The notes under the pieces were generated by a model. It did no database searches and was not told where the DNA came from. It was given only the letters and a program-made list of their open reading frames with translations. DNA of 24,255 nucleotides, from the IMG/VR virus record IMGVR_UViG_3300025647_000267, positions 1 through 24,255 of that record; one strand, 5' to 3'. Each line of letters begins with the position of its first letter. Within the stretch, counting starts at the first letter, position 1. Source of the DNA: a virus. The translations under genes and the position numbers were made by a program. Below are positions 6,137 to 12,641 of this stretch, piece by piece.

Positions 6137-7630
6137 ATGGCAATTCCATTAAGTAGTATTCAAAGAAATAAGAATAAATCTAAAAAAATATTTCTGAACA
6201 CAACTCAATCAATTACTAATATTAAAAATTCTTTAGTTAAAAATACTAGAGAAAAGAAGATAATATTTAATCGTTCAAATATCTTAAAAAGAAGAGGAGT
6301 TGAATCTCAGAAAAGAAGATATCAGGAAACTATGTTAGAATTGCCAAATATTTCTAATTCTGCAGCAAGAGGAAGGATTATTTCAAAGGCATCTGCCAAT
6401 TCTACTAAGGGATTTTTTGAAAGAATTATTGAATCTATTGCATATCTTGGTGCTGGTTGGATGTTGGATAATCTTCCCATGTGGTTGCAGGCAGGGGAAA
6501 ATTTCATAAAAAGAGTAGAGGCATTTACTAGCAAAAGTTCACAATTCTTTAATGATATAAAAAATATTTTTGTTGATATTGGAGGCATTATCAACGCTGG
6601 TCGAAAAAATTTACTTGAATTTGATTTTAATGATCAAACTGGGAGAATGGAAGCAGCAATTGAGTCATTTCAAACTGATGTAAATATTATGATAAAACGT
6701 ATTCAAGATTCCTTAAGAAGTCAAGAAGAAGAACAACAACAACCAGAAACACCAGAAACACCAGAAACACCGGAAGCACCGGAAGCACCGAAATTGCCAG
6801 GAGAATCAAGTAGTGAGCAAGAAGAAACTCCACAAACTCCACAAACTACATCTGGCGAATATACTGAAGAGGATTATCGTATAGCAGCAGGGATTTACAC
6901 TGAAGGTGGAGAAGGTCAATCTGCTGTCGATGTAATGCAAGTTTTAGCTAATCGAGTTCAATCTCCTAGATATCCTAATAATTATACTGATGTTTTAACT
7001 GCAGGAAGTGGTGGTAATAATGTCGCATTTGCTGGTATATGGCATAGACCTGGCGGCCCGAAAGAATTTAGAAAAATTAAAACTCTTAAAGATGCTGCAA
7101 GATGGGCAGGAACTTCTGAGAGCGTTATCTTACGTTATTTAAAAGATCTATCTAATCAAGGTTATATTAATAATTCTAGAAAATTTGTTAAAGGTGCTTT
7201 TGAGTTTAGAGCAGCACCAGGATATTATTTAAAAAACGGTTTAGTTCCTGGAGAAATGGGCCCAGATGGTAGATTTTATGGATCTTCATGGAGAGGTGGT
7301 CCTGGTGATAATCAATTTCTTATGGATCCTGTTCGTGATAAAAACAGAATCAATCCACAAAATAAAGCAGCACCAATTAAACCTATAGGAAAATCATCAG
7401 CATCTTCTAATCTTTCTACCAGTTCATTGATAAATCCAGTCTCTAGCGGACAGCAACCATCTACACTTTTAGCATCTACAAGAAGAAGACAAAAAATAGT
7501 TGTTATAGATGATTCTCAGACAACAATTGCATCTAATTATAGTAATGGTGGTGGAGATACAATTATTATCGAAGATGGCTTAAATAGTTATAATAAAGCA
7601 TTTATTCTTACCCAGCTAGCGTATACATAA
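6137..7630 (+). CDS. Tape-measure-like tail protein with SleB-type cell-wall hydrolase domain
   Basis: 497 aa. A basic N-terminus (1-70) precedes a segment FFERIIESIAYLGAGWMLDNL that parallels RISRAIGYLFMGWLTDAAF in the preceding protein. Then come a helical part, a Pro/Glu linker (PETPETPETPEAPEAP, about 203-218) and, at about 242-350, a domain starting YRIAAGIYTEGGEGQSAVDV with MQVLANRVQSPRYP. This resembles the SleB/Hydrolase_2 family pattern of a catalytic Glu in EGGEGQ followed by VxQVLxNRV. The likely role is local peptidoglycan cleavage during DNA injection, replacing the lysozyme found in T4 gp5. One base separates it from the upstream stop, and its TAA overlaps the next ATG. The lytic domain call is good; the tape-measure role is inferred. 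Confidence 0.68.
   Translation: MAIPLSSIQRNKNKSKKIFLNTTQSITNIKNSLVKNTREKKIIFNRSNILKRRGVESQKRRYQETMLELPNISNSAARGRIISKASANSTKGFFERIIESIAYLGAGWMLDNLPMWLQAGENFIKRVEAFTSKSSQFFNDIKNIFVDIGGIINAGRKNLLEFDFNDQTGRMEAAIESFQTDVNIMIKRIQDSLRSQEEEQQQPETPETPETPEAPEAPKLPGESSSEQEETPQTPQTTSGEYTEEDYRIAAGIYTEGGEGQSAVDVMQVLANRVQSPRYPNNYTDVLTAGSGGNNVAFAGIWHRPGGPKEFRKIKTLKDAARWAGTSESVILRYLKDLSNQGYINNSRKFVKGAFEFRAAPGYYLKNGLVPGEMGPDGRFYGSSWRGGPGDNQFLMDPVRDKNRINPQNKAAPIKPIGKSSASSNLSTSSLINPVSSGQQPSTLLASTRRRQKIVVIDDSQTTIASNYSNGGGDTIIIEDGLNSYNKAFILTQLAYT
6743..6787 (+). repeat. Five 9-bp tandem repeats coding a Pro-Glu linker
   Basis: Three identical CCAGAAACA units are followed by two CCGGAAGCA units, encoding (PET)3(PEA)2 between the tail part and the lytic domain of the preceding entry. 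Repeat-number changes would stay in frame and alter only linker length. Confidence 0.85.
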
Positions 7631-8934
7631 TGGCAGCATCAGATAGATCCAATTTTCAAATAGCAGATTTAACTTCAAATGATGGATTAAGAACAGTAGA
7701 TATTAGAGGAGGAATTATAGGATTTGATTATTATGAAGATATTTTATCTCCAACAATAACTGCAAAAGTTAAAGTTGTTAGTTCTGGTGGAGTTATAGCA
7801 AAAAAAGGTGATGATGGTGGTCAAAAACAATCAATTTATAGTGGTCTACCTCTTCGTGGTGGCGAAGCATTAAGTTTAAAAATAGAAGGTAATTCAGAAA
7901 ATAATAAAGAATCCGAAATTGATTTTTCTTCTAATTTTAGAAATTATCTTTACGTTTCTGGAATATCTGACATTGATATTGGATCAAGGTCAGAAACTTT
8001 TACACTTAATTTAGTTTCTAGAGAAGCAGTTTCGAATGAAACATCGAGAGTAGGTAAAAAATATACAAGTTCTATAAGTGATTCAGTAAAAAATATTTTA
8101 AGAGATATTATAGATACAGATGAAAATAGAATTGATGTTGACCCAACTTCAAATAAGTATGATTTTATTGGTAATCTTAGAAAACCATTTACAGTTATAA
8201 CATGGTTGGCATCAAAATCGGTTCCAAATACTTCTGGATCAAATGATGCCGGATTCTTTTTCTATCAAACTAAAGAAGGATTTAAATTTAAATCCATTTT
8301 AAATATTATTCAAAATATAGATAAAAATAAAAAAGCAACTTATATCTATTCAGAAACTTCAGGATCATATGATAATCAAGAAGTAGAAATAAACAATGAT
8401 TTTAGAATTCAAAATTATTTGTTTGAAAAAAATCAAAATTTAATGGAAAATTTGAGAATGGGGTCATATTCGAGCAATAGATTTTTCTTTGATCCATTAA
8501 CACATAATACAACAAGTGTTAAGTATACTTACAAAGATGATATTAAAAATGTAGGATCAGGTAATTTAGATATTCCCGAAAGTTTGAAGACGGCGCCTTC
8601 AAGAATAATTACAGGAATTTTTGATCGTGGAACTTTAAAGTTTGGTAAAGATATAAATGCTCTTCCAACAGAATTTCAATCACAATCATTAACAAGATAC
8701 AATTCTTTGTTTACTCAATCACTCAGTATTGTTGTATCTTTAAACACCAAATTACATGCTGGAGATATTGTTGAATGCCTATTTCCATTGAACACATTAT
8801 CAAAAGCAAAAGATTTTGATTCCGAAACAAGTGGTCTATATATCATAAAGGAATTATGCCATCATTTTGATGTTGATGGTTCTTATACATCTATGAAACT
8901 TATCAGAGATAGTTTTGGTTTAGGGAAAAAATGA
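7630..8934 (+). CDS. gp27-like baseplate hub protein
   Basis: 434 aa, comparable with T4 gp27 (391 aa), the trimeric hub ring that adapts the sixfold tail to the threefold spike. The sequence has the features of gp27/gpD-like hubs: an N-terminal tube-like half (VDIRGGIIGFDYYEDIL with SPTITAKVKVV, later FTLNLVSREAVSNET), a central part with SDSVKNILRDIIDT and FTVITWLASKSVPN (the common 'W-L-A' core), FFFYQTKEGFKFKSI, and a C-terminal strand-rich end LHAGDIVECLFPL with SGLYIIKELCHHF. It overlaps the upstream stop (TAATG) and the downstream gp5-like start (ATGA). Gene order gp27-like then gp5-like supports the hub assignment. Confidence 0.72.
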   Translation: MAASDRSNFQIADLTSNDGLRTVDIRGGIIGFDYYEDILSPTITAKVKVVSSGGVIAKKGDDGGQKQSIYSGLPLRGGEALSLKIEGNSENNKESEIDFSSNFRNYLYVSGISDIDIGSRSETFTLNLVSREAVSNETSRVGKKYTSSISDSVKNILRDIIDTDENRIDVDPTSNKYDFIGNLRKPFTVITWLASKSVPNTSGSNDAGFFFYQTKEGFKFKSILNIIQNIDKNKKATYIYSETSGSYDNQEVEINNDFRIQNYLFEKNQNLMENLRMGSYSSNRFFFDPLTHNTTSVKYTYKDDIKNVGSGNLDIPESLKTAPSRIITGIFDRGTLKFGKDINALPTEFQSQSLTRYNSLFTQSLSIVVSLNTKLHAGDIVECLFPLNTLSKAKDFDSETSGLYIIKELCHHFDVDGSYTSMKLIRDSFGLGKK

Positions 8935-10850
8935 TAGATCAAGCAACACTTCAAAGTAACTTTATTGGTAGAGATAATTTTGTATGGTGGATTGGGCAAA
9001 TTCCACCAGAAGAAAGTATGAGTGAAAATTTTGATGATAATGAGAACTCATTTAGTTATAGGTATAAAGTTAGAATTGTTGGATATCATCCTGATGAATC
9101 AGAATTACCTAATGAAGATCTTCCTTGGGCACAAGTATTACTTCCAACAACTGCAGGATCTGGTGGAGCTCAAGCTTGTACAAGTGTACAAATCCAGCAA
9201 GGTGATATGGTCTTCGGATTTTTTGCAGATGGTGATAATGCACAAATACCTATAATCAGTCAGGTTTTCCCAAGAAATAGTCAAGTTTCTACAGCTTCTT
9301 ATAGTGCTCCATTTCAGGCATTTACTGGATTTGGTCCGAGTAATAAAAAAAATTCCGCAATCGTTACTAATGAAACAAATGAACCTAAAGGTTCGAGTCA
9401 ACCAACACCATTAAATTTACCAAAGGATGTAGCAACATCTAGTGGCAACGTATCTGACAATAATGGGAATGGAGATACAATTCCACTTGCAGATCCTGCA
9501 AAGAATTCAAAAATTGCAAAAATAAAATCAGTTGTTGATGATTTACTAAAACAGTTTAAAAAGTTAAGGAGAGATCTTCAGAGAATTAGAAGTGAGATTA
9601 GAAAAGCAATTGATAAGATTACTACTCTTATGAATGAGTATGTGGGTTCTTTTTTCAAAGAGATTATAAAAATTCTTCGTGATCTTTTAAAGAGTGGATT
9701 AAAAGCTCTTTATGATTTGGTGTATCAATTAGTTTTTGCTGCGACACAAAATCCAGTAGCAGCTCATAAAGCAGGAAAAACTGCTCAAGAAGCAATGGTT
9801 ATTCCTGTTAACGAATTGGAAAAGCAATTTTCTTGCGTTGCTGGAAATATTATTAACCAAATTGTCGGTCAAGTTGAAAATTTAATTTATTCAACACTTC
9901 AGAATGTGGAAAAGTTTGTTACTTGCGCTTCAGACCATTTTGTCGGATCACTTTTAAATATCGTTATTGATAAATTGGAGAATTTAATGAACGGTCCTCT
10001 TGCACTGGTTGATAAATTACTGAATTTGGTTGATGGTAAATTTGATATTGGTAGTCTTGCTAGAGGAGCAATCAGTGGTCTTACTAATGCTGCAGCAGCT
10101 GCATTTGATTGCAATCAAGGAACAAAGAATTTTTCGGGTCTTGTTACTGAATGGGTTATTGGTGGAGGACCATCAAATGAAGTAAAATCAATTTATCAAA
10201 ATATTCAGCAAATTTCTAATTTCGAAAATTCTGGTGTTGATATTAATCAGGTATTTGATTGTTTCTCTGGTCAACCAGCACCAAGACCACCTACAATAAG
10301 AATTTTTGGTGGTGGTCCTGGATCGGGTGCTGAAGCAGTTCCAATCTTTGGCAATTTAACTCCAGCATTTGGAAATACAGAGTGCGTTGCTCTCGGAAGT
10401 GTAATTGGAGTTCAAATTACAAATCCTGGATCTGGATACACTTTTCCACCATTTGTAGAAATTGTTGATGAATCTCAGCAAGGATATGGTGCAATTGCAA
10501 GAACATTAATCGATGATAATGGTCAAGTTAGGGAAATCTACATGGTAACTGAGGGTGAAAACTATTGTGTTGGAGATATACAAAACTATTCAGTTATTGG
10601 TGTTTTAATTGAAGATGGTGGATCTGGATATGAAGATGGTGATATTGTTACTGATGATCTTGGTAATGAGTATAAAACAAGAGTTTTGGATGGAGAGATC
10701 TTTGAAGTTACACCTCTAAATAATGTTGTAAATTCTTTACCATTCTTAACTGTAAATACAAATAGTGGAACTGGTGCGGTCTTAAGACCATTACTTGGAA
10801 ATGTTAAGATAGATGGTGAGATTTTAGAAATTGTCGATTGTCCGAAATAA
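8931..10850 (+). CDS. gp5-like baseplate hub OB-fold protein without lysozyme domain
   Basis: 639 aa. Residues about 15-125 resemble the N-terminal OB domain of T4 gp5: DNFVWWIGQIPPEES, RYKVRIVGYHPDE, NEDLPWAQVLLPTT, VQIQQGDMVFGFFADGDN and QIPIISQVFP. In T4 this is followed by a lysozyme domain and a beta-helical needle; neither is present. Instead there is a long helical region (about 190-410: LLKQFKKLRRDLQRIRSEI, hydrophobic helices, an Ala run) and a C-terminal strand-rich part with two copies of a VIGVxI...GSGY motif (near 490 and 552). The needle seems to be supplied by the next gene and lytic activity by the upstream SleB-type protein. ATG overlaps the gp27-like stop. The OB call is strong; the role of the helical insert is unknown. 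Confidence 0.75.
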   Translation: MIDQATLQSNFIGRDNFVWWIGQIPPEESMSENFDDNENSFSYRYKVRIVGYHPDESELPNEDLPWAQVLLPTTAGSGGAQACTSVQIQQGDMVFGFFADGDNAQIPIISQVFPRNSQVSTASYSAPFQAFTGFGPSNKKNSAIVTNETNEPKGSSQPTPLNLPKDVATSSGNVSDNNGNGDTIPLADPAKNSKIAKIKSVVDDLLKQFKKLRRDLQRIRSEIRKAIDKITTLMNEYVGSFFKEIIKILRDLLKSGLKALYDLVYQLVFAATQNPVAAHKAGKTAQEAMVIPVNELEKQFSCVAGNIINQIVGQVENLIYSTLQNVEKFVTCASDHFVGSLLNIVIDKLENLMNGPLALVDKLLNLVDGKFDIGSLARGAISGLTNAAAAAFDCNQGTKNFSGLVTEWVIGGGPSNEVKSIYQNIQQISNFENSGVDINQVFDCFSGQPAPRPPTIRIFGGGPGSGAEAVPIFGNLTPAFGNTECVALGSVIGVQITNPGSGYTFPPFVEIVDESQQGYGAIARTLIDDNGQVREIYMVTEGENYCVGDIQNYSVIGVLIEDGGSGYEDGDIVTDDLGNEYKTRVLDGEIFEVTPLNNVVNSLPFLTVNTNSGTGAVLRPLLGNVKIDGEILEIVDCPK

Positions 10851-10853
10851 TAA

Positions 10854-11453
10854 ATGGCAAAAAATTATTGGAAAAGACAACTAATCAGTTTCAATTCAAA
10901 CTTTAGAATTGATGCTGGCAATCCTCAAGGAGGTCTTTCAGGACCAGAAGTTTACAAAATTTATGGCGTTACTGATGATGGTGACAATAAGTCATCTATT
11001 TCATTAAGTCAAAGTGGAAAACTTTCGATTAAAAATGAACATTCTATTGAAATTGTTGGTGGCACAAAAAACGGCGAATATGCGGAAGATATTGTTTTAA
11101 TTGGAAGAAAGGGAAATATTTCGTTATCAGCAGCAGAAGGATTTGTTCGCATCAAAGCAGAAAATATTGTTTTAGAAGCAGATGAAGATTTAAATATTAA
11201 AGCAGGCAGAAATGTCAATATTACTTCTGGTGGAGGAAGAGTTTTATTTCAAGGTAATAAGATTGATTATGATGCTCCGACAGGAAATCTTATAAATGAA
11301 ATGGGAAAAGGATTTACTCAAGAAGTTTTTAAAGGAAGTTTTGTTGGAGAAGATTTAGTTAATTCTGTAACTAAAGGATCAAATATTGTGTTGAACACAG
11401 TAACAGGTAGTGGGGGAATTACTGGAGGTATACTTGGCGAAATTTTTGGATAA
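10854..11453 (+). CDS. gp5 C-terminal-like membrane-puncturing needle protein
   Basis: 199 aa. Residues about 84-135 carry short strands repeating every 8 residues or so (GNISLSAAEGFVRIKAENI, then VLEADEDLNIKAGRNVNIT), the pattern of the triple-stranded beta-helix in T4 gp5C and VgrG spikes. The N-terminus (MAKNYWKRQLISFNSNFRID, then GPEVYKIYGVTDDG) looks like an anchoring domain, and the C-terminus is Gly/Val-rich (TGSGGITGGILGEIFG). Three bases separate it from the OB-fold gene. It is most simply the needle half of a gp5 split into two genes. The beta-helix call is from pattern only. Confidence 0.65.
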   Translation: MAKNYWKRQLISFNSNFRIDAGNPQGGLSGPEVYKIYGVTDDGDNKSSISLSQSGKLSIKNEHSIEIVGGTKNGEYAEDIVLIGRKGNISLSAAEGFVRIKAENIVLEADEDLNIKAGRNVNITSGGGRVLFQGNKIDYDAPTGNLINEMGKGFTQEVFKGSFVGEDLVNSVTKGSNIVLNTVTGSGGITGGILGEIFG

Positions 11454-11466
11454 TAGGAGATTTTAA

Positions 11467-11721
11467 ATGACTTCAATAAATGATTTTAAAAAACAAACTC
11501 AATATTTTGGAATGAATTGTGAGTTTGATGGTAATGTTAAATTCAATAGTAGTGTTGAATTTAGTGGAAATATTCCCATCGGAGGAATTATATTATGGTC
11601 AGGAACTACTGCTCAAATTGCTGGATTAAATGGTTGGAAACTTTGTGATGGAACAAATGGAACACCAGATCTAAGGAGCAATTTTGTATCAGATACTTCT
11701 TATATAATGAGAGTCTCTTAG
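11467..11721 (+). CDS. Short tail-collar-domain protein, probably truncated
   Basis: 84 aa, with the best Shine-Dalgarno of the operon (AGGAGA 8 nt before ATG). Residues 34-70 (NIPIGGIILWSGTTAQIAGL, then WKLCDGTNGTPDLRSNFV) are the beginning of the phage tail-collar domain found in short tail fibres such as T4 gp12. In full-length relatives the PDLRxxF motif is followed by more sequence (often VGAG...); here the protein ends 14 residues later with SDTSYIMRVS. The final G of the TAG stop is the first base of a 20-G run. The protein may be a natural minimal version or the remnant of a gene cut at that run. Confidence 0.65.
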   Translation: MTSINDFKKQTQYFGMNCEFDGNVKFNSSVEFSGNIPIGGIILWSGTTAQIAGLNGWKLCDGTNGTPDLRSNFVSDTSYIMRVS

Positions 11722-11740
11722 GGGGGGGGGGGGGGGGGGG
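11721..11740. repeat. Homopolymer of 20 G
   Basis: Twenty consecutive G residues join the collar gene's stop codon (first G is its last base) to the -35 box that starts at 11741. Nothing else in this AT-rich window has a homopolymer of comparable length. It may be length-variable, G-quadruplex-forming, or an assembly or sequencing artefact. Confidence 0.9.
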
Positions 11741-11769
11741 TTGACTCCCCGCCACCCATGCCCTATAAT
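11741..11769 (+). promoter_or_regulatory. Sigma70-type promoter for the accessory island
   Basis: TTGACT (11741-11746), 17-nt spacer, TATAAT (11764-11769). The -10 box lies between the arms of an inverted repeat, CCCAT (11755-11759) and ATGGG (11770-11774). It drives the small gene at 11794. Confidence 0.8.
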
Positions 11770-11793
11770 ATGGGGGTAATCAAAGGAACATAA

Positions 11794-11991
11794 ATGACTG
11801 AAGAGTTCGTTCAAGGCATCGTGATCGACATCTGCTCCCGCTCTTTCCTCCTCCTGAGCAATGAGGGTGATGAGAAGGTTGTTGAGTGTGATACCGTCAA
11901 GCAATTCATGAATGTTCTTGAGATGGTGACTGCCAACATGACCGAAGATCAGATCGAATATGCAGACCTTGCAATTTGCGAAAATATCTGA
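11794..11991 (+). CDS. Small hypothetical protein
   Basis: 65 aa, not recognised. It is preceded by AAAGGAAC 6 nt before the ATG and by a near-consensus sigma70 promoter, so it is very likely expressed early. The sequence is acidic, with an N-terminal hydrophobic strand pair (VQGIVIDICSRSFLLLSNEG) followed by a helix (DTVKQFMNVLEMVTANM) and an acidic end (DQIEYADLAICENI). There is no signal peptide or transmembrane segment. GC content is higher than in the tail operon just upstream, suggesting a different expression class or origin. No function can be given. Confidence 0.7.
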   Translation: MTEEFVQGIVIDICSRSFLLLSNEGDEKVVECDTVKQFMNVLEMVTANMTEDQIEYADLAICENI

Positions 11992-12000
11992 TATACTTAA

Positions 12001-12008
12001 CCTAAATA
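12001..12008 (+). promoter_or_regulatory. Possible late box CCTAAATA
   Basis: CCTAAATA lies 10 nt before the Phd-like ATG and is a two-base variant of TATAAATA. The short distance to the ATG makes it a weak candidate. Confidence 0.25.
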
Positions 12009-12017
12009 TAACCAACG

Positions 12018-12188
12018 ATGAAAGTCTACACTGTGGATCACTGGCAAGAACATTGGGACGAACTGATCTCCAGAGTTGAAGGTGGAGAGCATATAGGGAT
12101 CTCAAACGGAGATAATATAGCAGTCATGATACCAGCAGACGACGAATTATTACGAATATACACCGAGAATAATAACGAAGCATCATAA
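12018..12188 (+). CDS. Orphan Phd/YefM-like antitoxin
   Basis: 56 aa: MKVYTVDHWQEHWDELISRV, then EGGEHIGISNGDNIAVMIPADDE. The pattern of a start strand, an 'xHWDELISRVEGGEHIGIS' helix-strand, and 'N-IAVMIP' matches the N-terminal half of Phd/YefM antitoxins (typically ...LxELLdrVeaGeeviIt..g.pvAvlvp). That half is the DNA-binding and dimerisation part. The protein lacks a longer toxin-binding tail, and no RelE, Doc or similar toxin gene is next to it: downstream is a tRNA array, upstream an unrelated small gene. It could repress a promoter or neutralise a host toxin. The fold assignment is moderately sure, the function inferred. Confidence 0.6.
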   Translation: MKVYTVDHWQEHWDELISRVEGGEHIGISNGDNIAVMIPADDELLRIYTENNNEAS

Positions 12189-12217
12189 TTGACAAAGCAT
12201 CTCAGGTCTGCTATAAT
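12189..12217 (+). promoter_or_regulatory. Consensus sigma70 promoter of the tRNA array
   Basis: TTGACA (12189-12194), 17-nt spacer, TATAAT (12212-12217): both boxes are perfect. An inverted repeat CAGGTC (12203-12208) / GACCTG (12219-12224) straddles the -10 box. Confidence 0.88.
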
Positions 12218-12232
12218 TGACCTGACACTCAC

Positions 12233-12304
12233 GCTTCTGTCGCATAACGGTTAATGCGCCCTGCTTATAACGGGGTCATTCGGGTTCGATTCCCGGCGGA
12301 AGTA
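12233..12304 (+). tRNA. tRNA-Ile (anticodon UAU)
   Basis: 72 nt without encoded CCA. Acceptor GCTTCTG pairs with CGGAAGT, D-stem GCAT/ATGC, anticodon stem CCCTG/CGGGG with loop CTTATAA (anticodon TAT at 12266-12268), and T-stem TCGGG/CCCGG with loop TTCGATT. It would read the AUA codon, common in this AT-rich genome. Discriminator A at 12304. Confidence 0.85.
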
Positions 12305-12371
12305 TTGGTAGTCGCTATGCAGATAGCATAGAAAGATGCCAACCCGATGGTGGTAGCGGGTTATCTACCAC
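12305..12371 (+). ncRNA. Structured spacer RNA between tRNAs, function unknown
   Basis: It contains hairpin CTATGC (12315-12320)/GCATAG (12326-12331), enclosed by TTGGTA (12305-12310)/TGCCAA (12337-12342), and a perfect 7-bp hairpin GTGGTAG (12350-12356)/CTACCAC (12365-12371). The 8-nt loop of the latter begins CGGGTT and could pair with AACCCG (12341-12346). TGGTAG occurs twice (12306, 12351), so two alternative pairings with CTACCA exist. It does not fold as a tRNA. It could be a processing spacer, a degraded tRNA or a small RNA. Confidence 0.4.
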
Positions 12372-12375
12372 TCAT

Positions 12376-12448
12376 GCTCCTTTAGCTCTCTGGTGAAAGC
12401 ACTCTGCTCATAACAGAAGATAGGTCAGTTCGATCCTGACAAGGAGCA
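12376..12448 (+). tRNA. tRNA with CAU anticodon (Met or lysidine-Ile)
   Basis: 73 nt. Acceptor GCTCCTT pairs with AAGGAGC. D-arm is weak (GCT/AGC), anticodon stem TCTG/CAGA with a C-A mismatch at its base, loop CTCATAA (CAT), and T-stem GTCAG/CTGAC with loop TTCGATC. It lacks the three G-C pairs of initiator tRNA, so elongator Met or tRNA-Ile2 is more likely; the sequence alone does not decide. Confidence 0.82.
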
Positions 12449-12449
12449 C

Positions 12450-12478
12450 TTGACAATCAACACCACATTTGGTATGAT
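12450..12478 (+). promoter_or_regulatory. Sigma70-type promoter inside the tRNA array
   Basis: TTGACA (12450-12455), 17-nt spacer, TATGAT (12473-12478). An 8-bp perfect inverted repeat GACAATCA (12452-12459) / TGATTGTC (12475-12482) overlaps both boxes. It precedes the abnormal tRNA-like element. Confidence 0.75.
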
Positions 12479-12486
12479 TGTCTTAT

Positions 12487-12606
12487 CCCAGTGACGCCGT
12501 TGGCAACGGTCATGTGGTCGGGTGGTGCCCCCGCATTCCAGAAGGATTACATTGTAATCTGAGGTAGGTGACTAAAAAACTTAGGGTTCGAATCCCTATA
12601 CTGGGA
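12487..12606 (+). tRNA. tRNA-like element of abnormal length (120 nt), anticodon not identifiable
   Basis: The ends are tRNA: acceptor CCCAGTG (12487-12493) pairs fully with TACTGGG (12599-12605), and T-stem TAGGG/CCCTA (12582-12586, 12594-12598) has loop TTCGAAT. A D-arm GCCG/CGGT with loop TTGGCAA is plausible. Between 12511 and 12581 are 71 nt instead of about 25-45. They contain a hairpin ATGTGG/CCGCAT (12512-12517, 12531-12536) and GATTAC/GTAATC (12545-12550, 12554-12559), but no 5+7+5 anticodon arm with U33. It may be an interrupted tRNA, a pseudo-tRNA or a tRNA-mimicking RNA. Confidence 0.5.
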
Positions 12607-12610
12607 AATT

Positions 12611-12633
12611 GGCAATCAGCACTGCTGATTGTC
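12611..12633 (+). repeat. Inverted repeat before tRNA-Leu
   Basis: GGCAATCAGC (12611-12620), loop ACT, GCTGATTGTC (12624-12633), ten pairs including one G-U. It resembles the inverted repeat at the promoter at 12450 (both have TTGRCAATCA ... TGATTGTC), and may be a decayed promoter/operator copy or an RNA processing hairpin. Confidence 0.6.
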
Positions 12634-12641
12634 GTAAACAC

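Noticed and set aside
11689-12105. 138-aa minus-strand open frame across the poly-G tract
   Set aside because: It runs through the homopolymer (poly-Pro), the promoter and two plus-strand genes with good start signals; nothing in its sequence looks like a protein family.
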